DNA from: Verrucomicrobiaceae bacterium
GTDB lineage: Bacteria; Verrucomicrobiota; Verrucomicrobiia; Verrucomicrobiales; Verrucomicrobiaceae
Assembly: GCA_016713035.1 (NCBI GenBank)
Contig: JADJPW010000002.1
Coordinates: forward strand, 682,001-746,000
Reading direction: 5' to 3'
Length of the DNA: 64,000 nucleotides
Shown in pieces: positions 32,323 to 41,815 of the stretch; position 1 is the stretch's first letter, and each line of letters starts with the position of its first letter. A model generated the notes under the pieces. The model was not told the origin of the DNA, made no database searches, and worked only from the letters and a program-made list of their open reading frames with translations. Both the position numbers and the translations under genes were made by a program.

Positions 32323-35300
32323 CTAGGGAGTCGGGGGAGTGCGATCTCGATTTTCGAGAGCGGACTGCTCCAGGCGCTTTGTCTGGGCTCGCAAGGCTGG
32401 TGTGGCGGCGGCAAAGGTCTGCTTCACCTGGGCGATGAGGGCTGGCTGATCGGCACGATGGTTGTTTTCTGCGAGCTGTTCGAGCTCCCGGCAGAGCGTG
32501 TGGAGGTAAGTGAGGCCAAAAAGTGAGCTGCTGCCTTTCAAAGAGTGTGCGGTGCGGCGAAGGGCGGCCTGATCCTCGCTGGTGACGAGTTTTTCGAGCT
32601 CTAGGATGCGCTCGGGCGTATCTCTGAGCCAGTTTTCGATAAGCTCGATGGTATCTTCGATGCTGAGTTCATCGGCGAGCTGCTGGATGGAGTCCTGGGC
32701 GGTGGATGCGTCTTCGGCGGACCATGGCGTGGATTCGGCATCCTCCTTGGATTCGGTGAGCACTTGGATGCGATTCAGTGCTTCAGTAAGTGGCTTGGCT
32801 CGCAGCGGTTTAGAGACGTAGTCGTCCATGCCGGCCTCGATGCAGCACTCACGCTCGCCTGTCATGGCATTGGCGGTCATGGCGATGATGCGGCAGCGTG
32901 GCCGCTGCCACAGGGAGCTGGATTCGATCTCACGAATCGCACGCGTGGCCTCGTAGCCATCCATGCGGGGCATGTGGCAGTCCATGAGCACGCCGTCATA
33001 GACACCGCTGGCGAAGCGATCCACGGCCTCCTCCCCATCGCGGGCGACTTCAGCAGGGTAGCCGTGCTTTTCGAGCATCATCAGGGCCATGCGGGCATTT
33101 ACTTCATTGTCTTCGACGACGAGCAGGCGTGGCCTGATGCCGCCAGCAGGTGCTACGGAGATTTTTTCAGTATTGAGGGCGATGTCTTCTGCCAGAGGTA
33201 GTTCTGGCGTGAGCGCGATGCGCATCGGCAGCCGCATCCAGAAGCGTGATCCTGCATGGCGCTGGCTTTCGACACCGATCTGGCCGCCCATGAGCTCGAC
33301 GAGGCGCTTGCAGATGGCGAGACCAAGGCCCGTGCCGCCAAAGCGACGCGTGCTGGAACTGTCCACCTGTGTAAAGGCCTGAAATAGCTGTGCTTGCTGC
33401 TCTGGGGTCATGCCGATGCCTGTATCGGTGACGCTGATCTCGAGATTGACTGAAGCTGTGTGGGGCGAGCCAAGTCGTTTCACCCCGATGCGGATTTGTC
33501 CCTCATCGGTGAATTTGATGCCGTTGCCCACGAGGTTCATCAATATCTGGCGCAGACGGCCAGGGTCGCCGATGAGCGAAGGTGGCACATCGGGTGCGAT
33601 GTCCACGAGGAGGGCGATTTCACGCGCGGCGGCCTTATGGTGTAGCAGATCGACGACTCCGCGAATGACGGATTCGAGTCGGAAGGGCTCCTCGATCAAG
33701 TCGAGCTTGCGGGCCTCGATTTTCGAGAAATCGAGGATGTCCTCGATGATGGTCATGAGGGCATCACCACTGTGCCGTACGGCTTCGACCATTTCACGCT
33801 GCTTGGGCTCCAAATCCGTATCGAGCAGCAGTGATGACATGCCGATGATGCCATTCATCGGGGTGCGGATTTCATGACTCATGGTGGCCAGGAAGTCGCT
33901 CTTGGCTCGGCTGGCACTTTCTGCAGCTTCTTTGGCCTGGAGGAGCTCTTCAGCGGCTCGTTTTTGCTCGGTGATGTCTGACCCGATGCCCAGATAGCCC
34001 GAGATCTGGCCGCGTTCATCGAACAAGGTGGTGACGGAGAGCCGCACGGGAAACTGGTGCCCATCTTTGCACACATAGGTCCATTCACGTTCGTCGATTT
34101 CTCCGATGGTCGATTTGGCGATGAAGGTCTCGAATCCTGGCTTTATTTCGCGTCCCAGTTCGGCGCTGAGCTCGCTGGCGCGAGCGATGACTTCCTCTGG
34201 TAGATGAATGATGGCGGGAGTTTGCTTGCCGATCATTTCTTCAGCGGAGTAGCCGAGTTTTTGCTCTGCGGTGCGGTTGAAGGTCACGATCGTGCCATCC
34301 GGAGATGTCGAGATGATGGTGTAGTTCGCGCTTTCGAGGATGGCTTTTTGCAGCATATTGGTCTGCCAAAGCTGGTTCTCTGCGGATTTGCGTTCGATAA
34401 ACTGGCCCATCTGATTGCCCACGCCTGCGAGGGCCTGTAGCAGAGCTTCATCTGGATCTGTGAGCTTGGTGCTGAATAATTCGATGACGCCGATGGTTTC
34501 CCCGCGTGAGACGATAGGGAAGGCTAAGGCTCCATGTAGCTCACAGGCTGCCGCCGTGGTAGCACGGGGAAAAAGCTCTGGTTGGGAGGCAAAGTCACGG
34601 AACCACTGGCTCCGCCCCGTTTTCCAGACCATGCCCGGCAATCCTAATCCTGGGGAGAAGGAGATGGCGCGGTTCATGGCTACAAACGGAGAGAGGTCAT
34701 GCTCAGGATCATGCCATAGCTCTGCGAGGCGTAGCTCTTTCAGACTTGGGTCCAGCATCCACATACCACCAGTGGTCCAGCCGAGGTTGATGCAGATCAT
34801 TTGGATGACTTTCGCAGCGGCCTGGCGCATGGTCTCTGCGCCTGCAAGGATGCTGCTGGTGGAGAACTGGAGAGCGCGGTGCTGGTCATCGCTCTTGCGC
34901 TGCGTGACATCGCTCTCGATGGCCATGAAATTGGTGACCTCACCTGCCTCATTGCGGATGGACTGCACTTCGAGGGCTGTCCAATATTTGCCTCCCGTGC
35001 GGTGGTAGTTCAGTACCTCCGTGCGGAAGCTTTTTTGCTCACGCAGGCACTGGCGCATGTAGGCGATGGTGCGTGGATCTGTGTCCTCACCTTGAAGGAA
35101 GGAGCCCGGGGTGCGGCCGATGACCTCCTCCATCTGCCAGCCTGTCATGCGGGTAAATCCCTCATTCACCCACTCAATGCGGCCAATGGCATCCGTGACC
35201 ACGACGGCATTGTCCGTGCGTGCGGCGACGAGTGCGAGCTTGCTCGATTTTGCCTCTTGATCACGAAGCTGAGCTCGCTGCTCGGTGAGGCGTTTATTGA

Positions 35301-35763
35301 GCTTTTGGAGGTCGTCTGCGGCCATGCGCTGAGTTTGCAGCACCTGGAGCAGATCCATCGTTTGATCATGCACCGCAAAATCGCTCATCGTGAGATTGTA
35401 GCTTTCCACCTCATCTGGCTCTGTGAGCCATGGTGAGCCCAGCATGACGCCACGCGGTGGATCGTTCAGCAGGAGCAACTGGCCACGTAGCACGCGGTGG
35501 TTTAGGCGGTCCTCCAGTAGGAAAAGGCGATTATTGTGGGCGGATGCAAGTGCGTGGCAGAACTCGCCTACTGGCCGCTTTAAAGAGAAAACTTCGTTCA
35601 ATCTCGCACCTGGAAGGGCCTGCGGGCAGAACTTGGGCAGTGACGGACCGACCTCCAGGATCACATCCTGATCATCCCACACGAAATAGAATGGGAACGC
35701 ACGGAGAAACTCCCGCGTGGGCAGGCTGCTGATGACGCTGGAGCTGTCGGTCTGGAGATTCAT
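32323..35763 (-). CDS. Large hybrid histidine kinase partnered with H-NOX (PAS, GAF, PAS, HisKA, HATPase, REC, HPt)
   Basis: A 1146-residue soluble kinase. The N-terminal 150 residues (REFLRAFPFYFVWDDQDVIL-E onward) resemble the HNOBA-type domain that partners heme-NO-binding proteins. Then a PAS domain of LOV-like shape (GRTPGSFLQGEDTDPRTI) without the photoactive Cys, a GAF domain, a second PAS, HisKA with His630 (TMSHEIRTPMNGIIGM), HATPase, a receiver (VLMDCHMPRMDG) and a C-terminal HPt with His1073 in RRTAHSLKGSSS. Its ATG overlaps the H-NOX stop by four bases, so the gas sensor and kinase are made together. A full phosphorelay (HK-REC-HPt) is present in one chain; the final response regulator is not adjacent. 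Confidence 0.92.
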   Translation of the reverse strand: MNLQTDSSSVISSLPTREFLRAFPFYFVWDDQDVILEVGPSLPKFCPQALPGARLNEVFSLKRPVGEFCHALASAHNNRLFLLEDRLNHRVLRGQLLLLNDPPRGVMLGSPWLTEPDEVESYNLTMSDFAVHDQTMDLLQVLQTQRMAADDLQKLNKRLTEQRAQLRDQEAKSSKLALVAARTDNAVVVTDAIGRIEWVNEGFTRMTGWQMEEVIGRTPGSFLQGEDTDPRTIAYMRQCLREQKSFRTEVLNYHRTGGKYWTALEVQSIRNEAGEVTNFMAIESDVTQRKSDDQHRALQFSTSSILAGAETMRQAAAKVIQMICINLGWTTGGMWMLDPSLKELRLAELWHDPEHDLSPFVAMNRAISFSPGLGLPGMVWKTGRSQWFRDFASQPELFPRATTAAACELHGALAFPIVSRGETIGVIELFSTKLTDPDEALLQALAGVGNQMGQFIERKSAENQLWQTNMLQKAILESANYTIISTSPDGTIVTFNRTAEQKLGYSAEEMIGKQTPAIIHLPEEVIARASELSAELGREIKPGFETFIAKSTIGEIDEREWTYVCKDGHQFPVRLSVTTLFDERGQISGYLGIGSDITEQKRAAEELLQAKEAAESASRAKSDFLATMSHEIRTPMNGIIGMSSLLLDTDLEPKQREMVEAVRHSGDALMTIIEDILDFSKIEARKLDLIEEPFRLESVIRGVVDLLHHKAAAREIALLVDIAPDVPPSLIGDPGRLRQILMNLVGNGIKFTDEGQIRIGVKRLGSPHTASVNLEISVTDTGIGMTPEQQAQLFQAFTQVDSSSTRRFGGTGLGLAICKRLVELMGGQIGVESQRHAGSRFWMRLPMRIALTPELPLAEDIALNTEKISVAPAGGIRPRLLVVEDNEVNARMALMMLEKHGYPAEVARDGEEAVDRFASGVYDGVLMDCHMPRMDGYEATRAIREIESSSLWQRPRCRIIAMTANAMTGERECCIEAGMDDYVSKPLRAKPLTEALNRIQVLTESKEDAESTPWSAEDASTAQDSIQQLADELSIEDTIELIENWLRDTPERILELEKLVTSEDQAALRRTAHSLKGSSSLFGLTYLHTLCRELEQLAENNHRADQPALIAQVKQTFAAATPALRAQTKRLEQSALENRDRTPPTP

Positions 35764-36317
35764 GTGGCAGCGGCTGTCCAAGAAACCTCAAACACATCAT
35801 GATCAGCCCCGTCGGACTTCGCGGCGAGCACTTTGGCAGTAGCAGGGGTGGAATAGAGCTTCCCCAGGCCCTGAACCAGTCCCACGACAAAGTCTGTGAG
35901 CCCAGAGCGATGCGTAAAGTAATGCAAATGCATCGAGTTTTCGCCGATGTCCGAGCACTCGAAGCGTGGTGGTTGGAGCTTGGGATAGATCATCTGCACA
36001 CGAGTGTGGAAGTTTGGCAGATTGATGAGGAATTCCTTCAGCGAGGCACCGCCTGCACGCATCATGGAGCCATAGCTGTCAGAGGCTGTTTTTAGCACCC
36101 AGTGCTCACCAAAGGCGATCAGGATGGCGCTTGCGGGAGAACCCAGGACCTCAGACGCCGCACTGACGAGGTCATACGTCATGTCATCTGGGTAGGGCTC
36201 ATTGCTCACAAAGACATCCACATCGACGCCCGCCTTCTTTTTGATCAGCTCCCATTTGTCCTCCCCAAAATGGGTGACGACGAGTTCTTCGATGGCTTTA
36301 TTGACGAGTCCGTACAT
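35760..36317 (-). CDS. H-NOX heme nitric-oxide/oxygen-binding sensor
   Basis: A 185-residue HNOB domain, the usual stand-alone length, beginning MYGLVNKAIEELVVTHFGED. The proximal heme ligand is His104 in LPNFHTRVQMIYP and the heme-propionate clamp YxS/TxR appears as Tyr133, Thr135, Arg137 in HLHYFTHRSGL. The start at 36317 matches family N-termini; in-frame codons further upstream add 100 residues of GC-rich intergenic sequence. It likely binds NO and inhibits or activates the kinase encoded immediately downstream (ATGA overlap), a known pairing for controlling attachment and biofilm in other bacteria. No distal Tyr that would favour O2 binding was identified by eye. Confidence 0.93.
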   Translation of the reverse strand: MYGLVNKAIEELVVTHFGEDKWELIKKKAGVDVDVFVSNEPYPDDMTYDLVSAASEVLGSPASAILIAFGEHWVLKTASDSYGSMMRAGGASLKEFLINLPNFHTRVQMIYPKLQPPRFECSDIGENSMHLHYFTHRSGLTDFVVGLVQGLGKLYSTPATAKVLAAKSDGADHDVFEVSWTAAAT

Positions 36318-36663
36318 GGGCGAGGGTTGAGGGAGTTGGAAGGCTTGATTGTGAACTTTTTTGAACCATGGCGCACCCCATTTTTCAGTCACCCCCCTCG
36401 GTTGAGGGGGGGATGGTGAGAAATGCGGACTTTTTCGACCATGGCTGGCGATGGCTCCGATACGCCATTTTCTCACTCGCCGCACTCCCCTCGCACATAA
36501 AAAATGACGGAGCCTGAACACGAAGTGGCAAAATGGGGTATCGGCACCCATTTCGCGTGTTGTCCTCGTTTCGGACTTGGAGTCTTTTGGTTGCATTCGG
36601 GCTGCAAATGACCAGAACAAAGGCAGTCCATTTCATTTCTTCCCCATTTCCCTCTGATTCTCG
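36318..36663. other. Divergent intergenic region with C8/G8 hairpin
   Basis: About 345 bp between the H-NOX gene and the DUF4340 gene. At 36392-36411 lies the palindrome CCCCCCTC-GGTT-GAGGGGGG, an 8-bp GC stem in the style of the run-palindrome at 28752. No convincing promoter or small gene was found in the rest. Confidence 0.5.
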
Positions 36664-38535
36664 ATGAGCACGCGCACCACGATCATCCTCTTCCTGCTCG
36701 TCGCCACACTCGGCGCGGTCATTCTAGGCATAGAGCGGTATTTCCCATCTGCACAGCAGCTGCGGGAGATGCGCCGCGGGCCTGCACGCTTTGCGATCGA
36801 CCAAGTAGCGCAGATTGAGATCACGGACTCTACTGGCGGGGTGATCCGCCTTTCGCTCAAAGATGGTGCGTGGCAGCTCTTGAAGCCGGTAGAGGATCTG
36901 GCCGATCCAGAGCGTGTGGCTGCCCTGCTGAAGGCGCTGGACTCGATCGAGTGGGTGGAGCGGGTGGAGAGGGCGGAGTTTGATGACAATGAATGGGCAA
37001 AGACGGGGCTCGATAAGCCCCGGCATAAAATCCGCGTGCTCGGTAAAGCGGGGCAGTCGCTCTATGAGTGCTGGTTTGGCTCCCTGGCAGCGATCGAGGG
37101 CAGCTCCTACATTCACCTGCCGGGTGCCGAGGGCGGGGCTACATCTTATGTGGCGCGGGGAGTCGCCGCTCGTCTGCTGGATGTGCCACAGACGGCATGG
37201 CGGGATGCACGGCTCCTACGTGCGAAGGCAGAGCGAGTCACTGGTATCACGCTGACCAAGGCAGATGGCCAGATCCAGCTTTTCCGGGAGAATGAAAATA
37301 TGCCCTGGGTGCTGCTGAAGCCCATCCGCACCCGCGCCAGCAAGGACCGCGTCAATGAGCTGCTCTCCATCCTGCTAAATATCGAGATCATCGAGGCAAA
37401 AGATGCGACCACGGCCAATGTGAAGTCAGCCGCCGCAGTGCCTACGCCAGCTGATGCTGCGCTCGCTATCCCAGCGGATGAAATCCGCGCTCGCCTGATC
37501 CTCGGTGGAGATGAAAAGAACACGCTGGAAGTGATGCTCAAAAAACCGGCTGATCCGACCACCGTGAGTGTCCCCGCGACGGCGCAGCACCGGAAGCCTG
37601 CCTTTACCGTGGCGGCCAAGAATATCGCCGCACTGTGGCTGGACCCGAATATCCTGCGGGATCGCCTACTCGCCCAAATCAATGCGGAGGCCTGTCTTGG
37701 TATGACGATCACGAGTACAGCCTTTCCAGAGGTGCGGCTCACTCAGACGTCTGGCACTTGGTATCTGGATCGGCATGGGAAAAAAGAGCCCGCCAACGGT
37801 GAAAAAGTGGCCCGCATGATCGAGGCGCTCAATTCCCATGAGATTATGAATTACGCCGCTGATGCAGCTACGGATCTGAAGCCCTATGGGCTGGATAAGC
37901 CCTTTCAGACACTTTCTTGGAGCTATCAGGGCTTTAAGCCCATCAAGCTCCAGCTCGGCAGTAATGAGGCTAGTACACAATTTTATGCCAAGTATGAGGA
38001 TGAGCCTTTTGTTTACCGCATCGACCCCAATTTGCTGCCGACGCTCTCGCCGGATAGCATCAAGTGGAAGGGGCTAGGAGCACTGCGCTTCAGCACCTTT
38101 GCCGTACGGCGCATCACCGTCTCACTGGGAGCTGCGCCGCCGCTGATTCTCACACACAATCCCGAAACAGCTGTCTGGAAGGCCTCTCAGGCGGGCAAAG
38201 ACATGACGGAGCAGCTCGACCGCCTGAAGGTGGACAAATTCGCCAGTGATCTCTCTAAGTTCACGGTGCAGGACTGGTCCGCGAGCCGCAGTGATGCCTT
38301 GCAAGCCCTCAAGGTGCCTTATTTGCGCATCCAGATCCTGATCAGCGAGGAGGCGGGCAAAAACGAAGGCCCCGCCCGCGAGGTGAATCTGGTTTTCTCC
38401 CCCACACAGCCGAATGTGGATACGGCATTCCTTTTCGGTCAGATCGAGGGTGATCCCGATGTATTCTACATCAGCCGCAGCTCACTTTTGAAGGTCATTC
38501 GCAGTCCCTTCAAGGACAAGCCGGGTGGCAAGTGA
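36664..38535 (+). CDS. DUF4340-domain membrane-anchored protein
   Basis: A 623-residue protein with one N-terminal membrane anchor (TIILFLLVATLGAVILGI) and a large extracytoplasmic part. It contains repeated DUF4340-type units with the pattern 'WxLxKPxxxxADxxRVxxLLxxL' (WQLLKPVEDLADPERVAALL; WVLLKPIRTRASKDRVNELL). DUF4340 proteins often accompany gliding-motility-type (Gld) ABC transporter genes, but none is present here. The gene overlaps a possible GTG start of the downstream antiporter gene, so the two are probably one operon. The molecular function is not known. Confidence 0.8.
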   Translation: MSTRTTIILFLLVATLGAVILGIERYFPSAQQLREMRRGPARFAIDQVAQIEITDSTGGVIRLSLKDGAWQLLKPVEDLADPERVAALLKALDSIEWVERVERAEFDDNEWAKTGLDKPRHKIRVLGKAGQSLYECWFGSLAAIEGSSYIHLPGAEGGATSYVARGVAARLLDVPQTAWRDARLLRAKAERVTGITLTKADGQIQLFRENENMPWVLLKPIRTRASKDRVNELLSILLNIEIIEAKDATTANVKSAAAVPTPADAALAIPADEIRARLILGGDEKNTLEVMLKKPADPTTVSVPATAQHRKPAFTVAAKNIAALWLDPNILRDRLLAQINAEACLGMTITSTAFPEVRLTQTSGTWYLDRHGKKEPANGEKVARMIEALNSHEIMNYAADAATDLKPYGLDKPFQTLSWSYQGFKPIKLQLGSNEASTQFYAKYEDEPFVYRIDPNLLPTLSPDSIKWKGLGALRFSTFAVRRITVSLGAAPPLILTHNPETAVWKASQAGKDMTEQLDRLKVDKFASDLSKFTVQDWSASRSDALQALKVPYLRIQILISEEAGKNEGPAREVNLVFSPTQPNVDTAFLFGQIEGDPDVFYISRSSLLKVIRSPFKDKPGGK

Positions 38536-38557
38536 TGCGGCACAAGGATATGACTCC

Positions 38558-39832
38558 ATGACTGCTGCCCCCATCGAAATCCTCGCTTCCAGCCTATTTG
38601 CGCTCGCGGTGGTGCATACTTTTTCGGTGAAGCGATTTGCGAAGTGGGCCCACCGCTTTCCCAAAGGCTCGATTCAGGAGAATGTGCTGCATTTTTTGGC
38701 CGAGACTGAGGTGGTTTTTGGCCTGTGGGCGGCGGCTTTGTTTGCAGGTATCGCTGTGCTGAAGGGGAGCGTGAATGAGGCCGTGCATCACATCGAGAGC
38801 CTGAATTTCACGGAGCCAAAGTTCGTGCTGGTCGTGATGGTGGTCGCGGCAACACGGCCCGTCGTGCGGCTGGCAGAGGTGCTGATTGCCATGATCGCGA
38901 GGTTGATCCCTTTGCGTGAGAGTATGGCCTTTTTTGTGGCGGCGCTGTCCTTTGGCTCCCTGCTGGGCTCATTCATCACCGAGCCTGCGGCGATGACGCT
39001 ACTGGCCATCCTTTTGAAGCGCCGCTACTTTGACCGTGGCATCAGTAGCCGGCTGGCCTATGCCACGCTGGGGCTGCTGTTTGTGAATGTGTCCATCGGG
39101 GGCACGCTGACGCATTTCGCTGCGCCGCCTGTGCTGATGGTGGCATCGAAATGGCAGTGGGATATGGCCTTCATGTTCACCACCTTCGGCTGGAAGGCTG
39201 CTGCGAGCTGTGTGGTCTCCACGGGACTCATCGCCTGGGCCTTCCGCCGGGAAATCCTAGCACTGGAGGTGCAGAAGCAGGCCAGTGAGCGCATCCCAGT
39301 CTGGCTCACGGTGCTGCATGTGCTCTTCCTCGCGGCCATCGTCTTTTTTGCCCATCACCCGGATGTGTTCTTTGGGGTGTTCATGCTCTTTTTAGGTCTC
39401 GTCACAGCGACGCGTGAGTATCAGGACGGGCTGAAGCTGAAGGAGGGGCTGCTTGTCGGGTTCTTCCTCGCGGGACTGGTCACGCTGGGCTCATTGCAGT
39501 CCTGGTGGCTGAAACCGCTCATCGCTGGGCTAGATGGCCCCACGCTCTACTTCGGTGCCACAGGACTCACTGCCTTGACCGATAACGCTGCGCTCACCTA
39601 CCTGGGCAGCTTGGTGGAGGGGATCACGTCGGATTTAAAATACGCCCTCGTCGCAGGTGCCGTCACGGGCGGTGGACTCACGGTGATCGCGAATGCGCCG
39701 AATCCCGCTGGCGTGGGCATATTGCAGACGAGTGAGGCCTTTCGCGGTGAAGGCATCAGTCCACTGGGGCTCTTCCTCGGAGCACTACTGCCCACCGCGG
39801 TCGCGGTTGTGTTCTTCTGGCTGGTTGGGTGA
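38558..39832 (+). CDS. Putative Na+/H+ antiporter (Na_H_antiport_2-like)
   Basis: A polytopic membrane protein of about 424 residues and 10-11 hydrophobic segments. Conserved-looking blocks include VVMVVAATRPVVRLAEVLIA, FGSLLGSFITEPAAMTLLAI and GATGLTALTDNAALTYLGSL, with the membrane-embedded E-P-A and D-N-A polar pairs typical of the ion-transporter superfamily, and NAPNPAGVGIL near the end. This matches proteins annotated as putative Na+/H+ antiporters in Verrucomicrobia and Chlamydiae relatives. A GTG at 38525 overlapping the previous gene is an alternative start. Transport direction and ion are not testable from sequence. Confidence 0.82.
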   Translation: MTAAPIEILASSLFALAVVHTFSVKRFAKWAHRFPKGSIQENVLHFLAETEVVFGLWAAALFAGIAVLKGSVNEAVHHIESLNFTEPKFVLVVMVVAATRPVVRLAEVLIAMIARLIPLRESMAFFVAALSFGSLLGSFITEPAAMTLLAILLKRRYFDRGISSRLAYATLGLLFVNVSIGGTLTHFAAPPVLMVASKWQWDMAFMFTTFGWKAAASCVVSTGLIAWAFRREILALEVQKQASERIPVWLTVLHVLFLAAIVFFAHHPDVFFGVFMLFLGLVTATREYQDGLKLKEGLLVGFFLAGLVTLGSLQSWWLKPLIAGLDGPTLYFGATGLTALTDNAALTYLGSLVEGITSDLKYALVAGAVTGGGLTVIANAPNPAGVGILQTSEAFRGEGISPLGLFLGALLPTAVAVVFFWLVG

Positions 39833-39886
39833 GCGGGGAAGGTTCTGCGCCGTAGGATTGCCGCAATGACGGGCACCACAGCAGCG

Positions 39887-41629
39887 TCACTTTTTCTTAC
39901 CACTACGGATGAATTCCTCGCGGGTGACGAAGCCGTCTTTGTCCGCGTCGAGCTTCACAAAGCGGGCTTTTGCCTCTGCCTTGTCGCCACCTTGGCCAGC
40001 GAGGTATTCAGCCTCGGTGAGTTGTGGCTTTCCTGGATAGAGGCGGTCGTAGCGCTTGTCGCGGGGTTCGTTCGGGTCGTAGCTTTTGGATGGGCCTTTG
40101 CTGCCATTCACGACCTTTGCGGTCTTGCCACTCTTGGGGGGCTGGGCATCGCTACCCACGGGTGGGAGGTGTTTTTTCAATGCGGCGATCACTTCGGCGT
40201 GCTCAGGCTTGGTGGCGAGGTTCACCGTCTCGCTGGGGTCGTTTTGCTCATCGTAGAGCTCGATGAAGCCGATATCTGCCGCATTGCGCTTCCGCCAAAA
40301 AGTGCCGCGCCAGCGCTCTGTGCGTATGCTGTAGCCCATCAGGCTGCCGCCGTGGTCTTTGGATGATCTTGGATACACGCTGATGGCGGGTTTCTGCATC
40401 GGCGCATCGGGGTTTTCGAGATAGGGCTTCAAGCTCATGCCAGCGAGGCCCTGTGGCACACTCAGGCCACACACATCGGCCAAAGTGGGATAGACATCGA
40501 CGAACTCCACCGGAGCGGCGCAATGTTTGCCCGCAATGCTGCTTTTTGGCAGTGCGATGAGTAGCGGTGCACGCGTGGCGAGCTCGAAATTCGTGTGCTT
40601 GTGCCACAAGCCGTGATCGCCTAGCTGCCAGCCGTGGTCGCCCCAAAGCACGACGATGGTGTTTTCCACCAGACCTTCCTTTTCCAATGCATCGAGCACC
40701 AGACCGATCTGTGCATCGGTAAAGCTCACGCAGGCGTTGTAGCCGTGGCGTAGGGTCTTGGCGAAATCAGCCGGGATGGGATTCTCCTTCGGTGTGCCGG
40801 GATAGGCATGCAGCTCGCCATTGGTGTGTCCGACGAAGTCGGGCGTGCCCTCAGGATACGTTTCGATGTTGGGGCCGGGGATCGACTCTGGATCGTGCAT
40901 GTCCCAATACTTCTTCGGTGCGACAAAGGGCAAATGAGGCTTCACAAAGCCCACGCCGAGGAAAAAGGGCTTTCCGGCGGTTTTCAGAGCCATGAGGCGC
41001 TTCACTGCCTCCCGTGCCACAGCTCCGTCTGGCAGTTGCGCATCGCTTTTGGGGCTCACCTCGTAAGCAGGGCCTTTTTTGGCGTTTTTCCCGCTTTTGC
41101 GCTGTGGTGCATCGGAGATCGGATTGGCAAACTCACTCGCTACACCTTCAAACCTCGTTACGGTGTGCTTGGTCCAGTCTTTTTCATCGACGCTGACCAT
41201 CTCGCCGCTGGGGAACCAGCGCGGCTCCGACCAGGACGGACCGTCTTCAAAGCCGTGGTGCTCGATCTTGCCGAGAGCGGCAGTGTGGTAGCCATTTGAG
41301 CGAAAGTGCTGCGGCAGAGTCACGCAATCCGGCGCGGCATCGCGGAAGTGCGTTTCGAGATCCCACACCTTCGTCGTATCTGGTCGTAGGCCCGTGAGGA
41401 TGGCCGTGCGTGAAGGGCTGCACACCGCCTGCGCACAGTAGGCCCGATCAAAGACGATGCCGCGAGCCGCGAGGCGGTCGATGTTTGGCGTCTTCGCGTG
41501 CTTCACACCGTAGCAGCCGATATCTGGCCGTAGATCATCTACAGCGATGAAGAGGACATTCATCGGCTGAGCCGCAAAAGCGGACAGCATAGGAAAAAGT
41601 GCGGTGAGAAGGAAAGAGTAGCGGCGCAT
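39887..41629 (-). CDS. Secreted type I sulfatase (iduronate-2-sulfatase-like) with C-terminal EF-hand
   Basis: A 580-residue exported protein with signal MRRYSFLLTALFPMLSAFAA. The sulfatase core begins MNVLFIAVDDLRPDIGCYG (metal-binding Asp pair) and has the formylglycine signature C70-S-P-S-R, then LGKIEHHGFED and VVLWGDHGWQLGDHGLWHKH. Overall it resembles iduronate-2-sulfatase-type enzymes, which remove sulfate esters from polysaccharides. The C-terminus adds a low-complexity linker and one EF-hand (KLDADKDGFVTREEFIRSG), a common arrangement in PVC bacteria. The Cys needs an anaerobic or FGE-type maturase encoded elsewhere. Substrate not assignable; scavenging of sulfated algal or host glycans is inferred. 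Confidence 0.92.
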   Translation of the reverse strand: MRRYSFLLTALFPMLSAFAAQPMNVLFIAVDDLRPDIGCYGVKHAKTPNIDRLAARGIVFDRAYCAQAVCSPSRTAILTGLRPDTTKVWDLETHFRDAAPDCVTLPQHFRSNGYHTAALGKIEHHGFEDGPSWSEPRWFPSGEMVSVDEKDWTKHTVTRFEGVASEFANPISDAPQRKSGKNAKKGPAYEVSPKSDAQLPDGAVAREAVKRLMALKTAGKPFFLGVGFVKPHLPFVAPKKYWDMHDPESIPGPNIETYPEGTPDFVGHTNGELHAYPGTPKENPIPADFAKTLRHGYNACVSFTDAQIGLVLDALEKEGLVENTIVVLWGDHGWQLGDHGLWHKHTNFELATRAPLLIALPKSSIAGKHCAAPVEFVDVYPTLADVCGLSVPQGLAGMSLKPYLENPDAPMQKPAISVYPRSSKDHGGSLMGYSIRTERWRGTFWRKRNAADIGFIELYDEQNDPSETVNLATKPEHAEVIAALKKHLPPVGSDAQPPKSGKTAKVVNGSKGPSKSYDPNEPRDKRYDRLYPGKPQLTEAEYLAGQGGDKAEAKARFVKLDADKDGFVTREEFIRSGKKK

Positions 41630-41715
41630 GGCAGTGGGCAGGGAGAACAGTCGGATGGGCCGGTTATTTCCTGATTTTCTTCTCAGCCGTCGCGAAGAGC
41701 CGGGAAACTCTAGTC

Positions 41716-41745
41716 TTGACCAGCGGCCCTAAAATTCGGTATCCT
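41716..41745 (+). promoter_or_regulatory. Possible sigma-70 promoter of the DUF1800 gene
   Basis: TTGACC (41716-41721), 18-bp spacer, TATCCT (41740-41745), about 70 bp before the ATG at 41816. The match is partial and no other promoter was found in the 186-bp divergent gap. Confidence 0.35.
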
Positions 41746-41815
41746 CAGAAAATTGCTGAAAATCAGGCATTAAGCGCCGCTTCGGCAATTTCTACTTCAA
41801 CCTCCCGATCCTGTT

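Noticed and set aside
34950..35150. Blue-light LOV photoreceptor in the large kinase
   Set aside because: The segment GRTPGSFLQGEDTD aligns with the LOV loop but lacks the flavin-adduct Cys; treated as an ordinary PAS domain.
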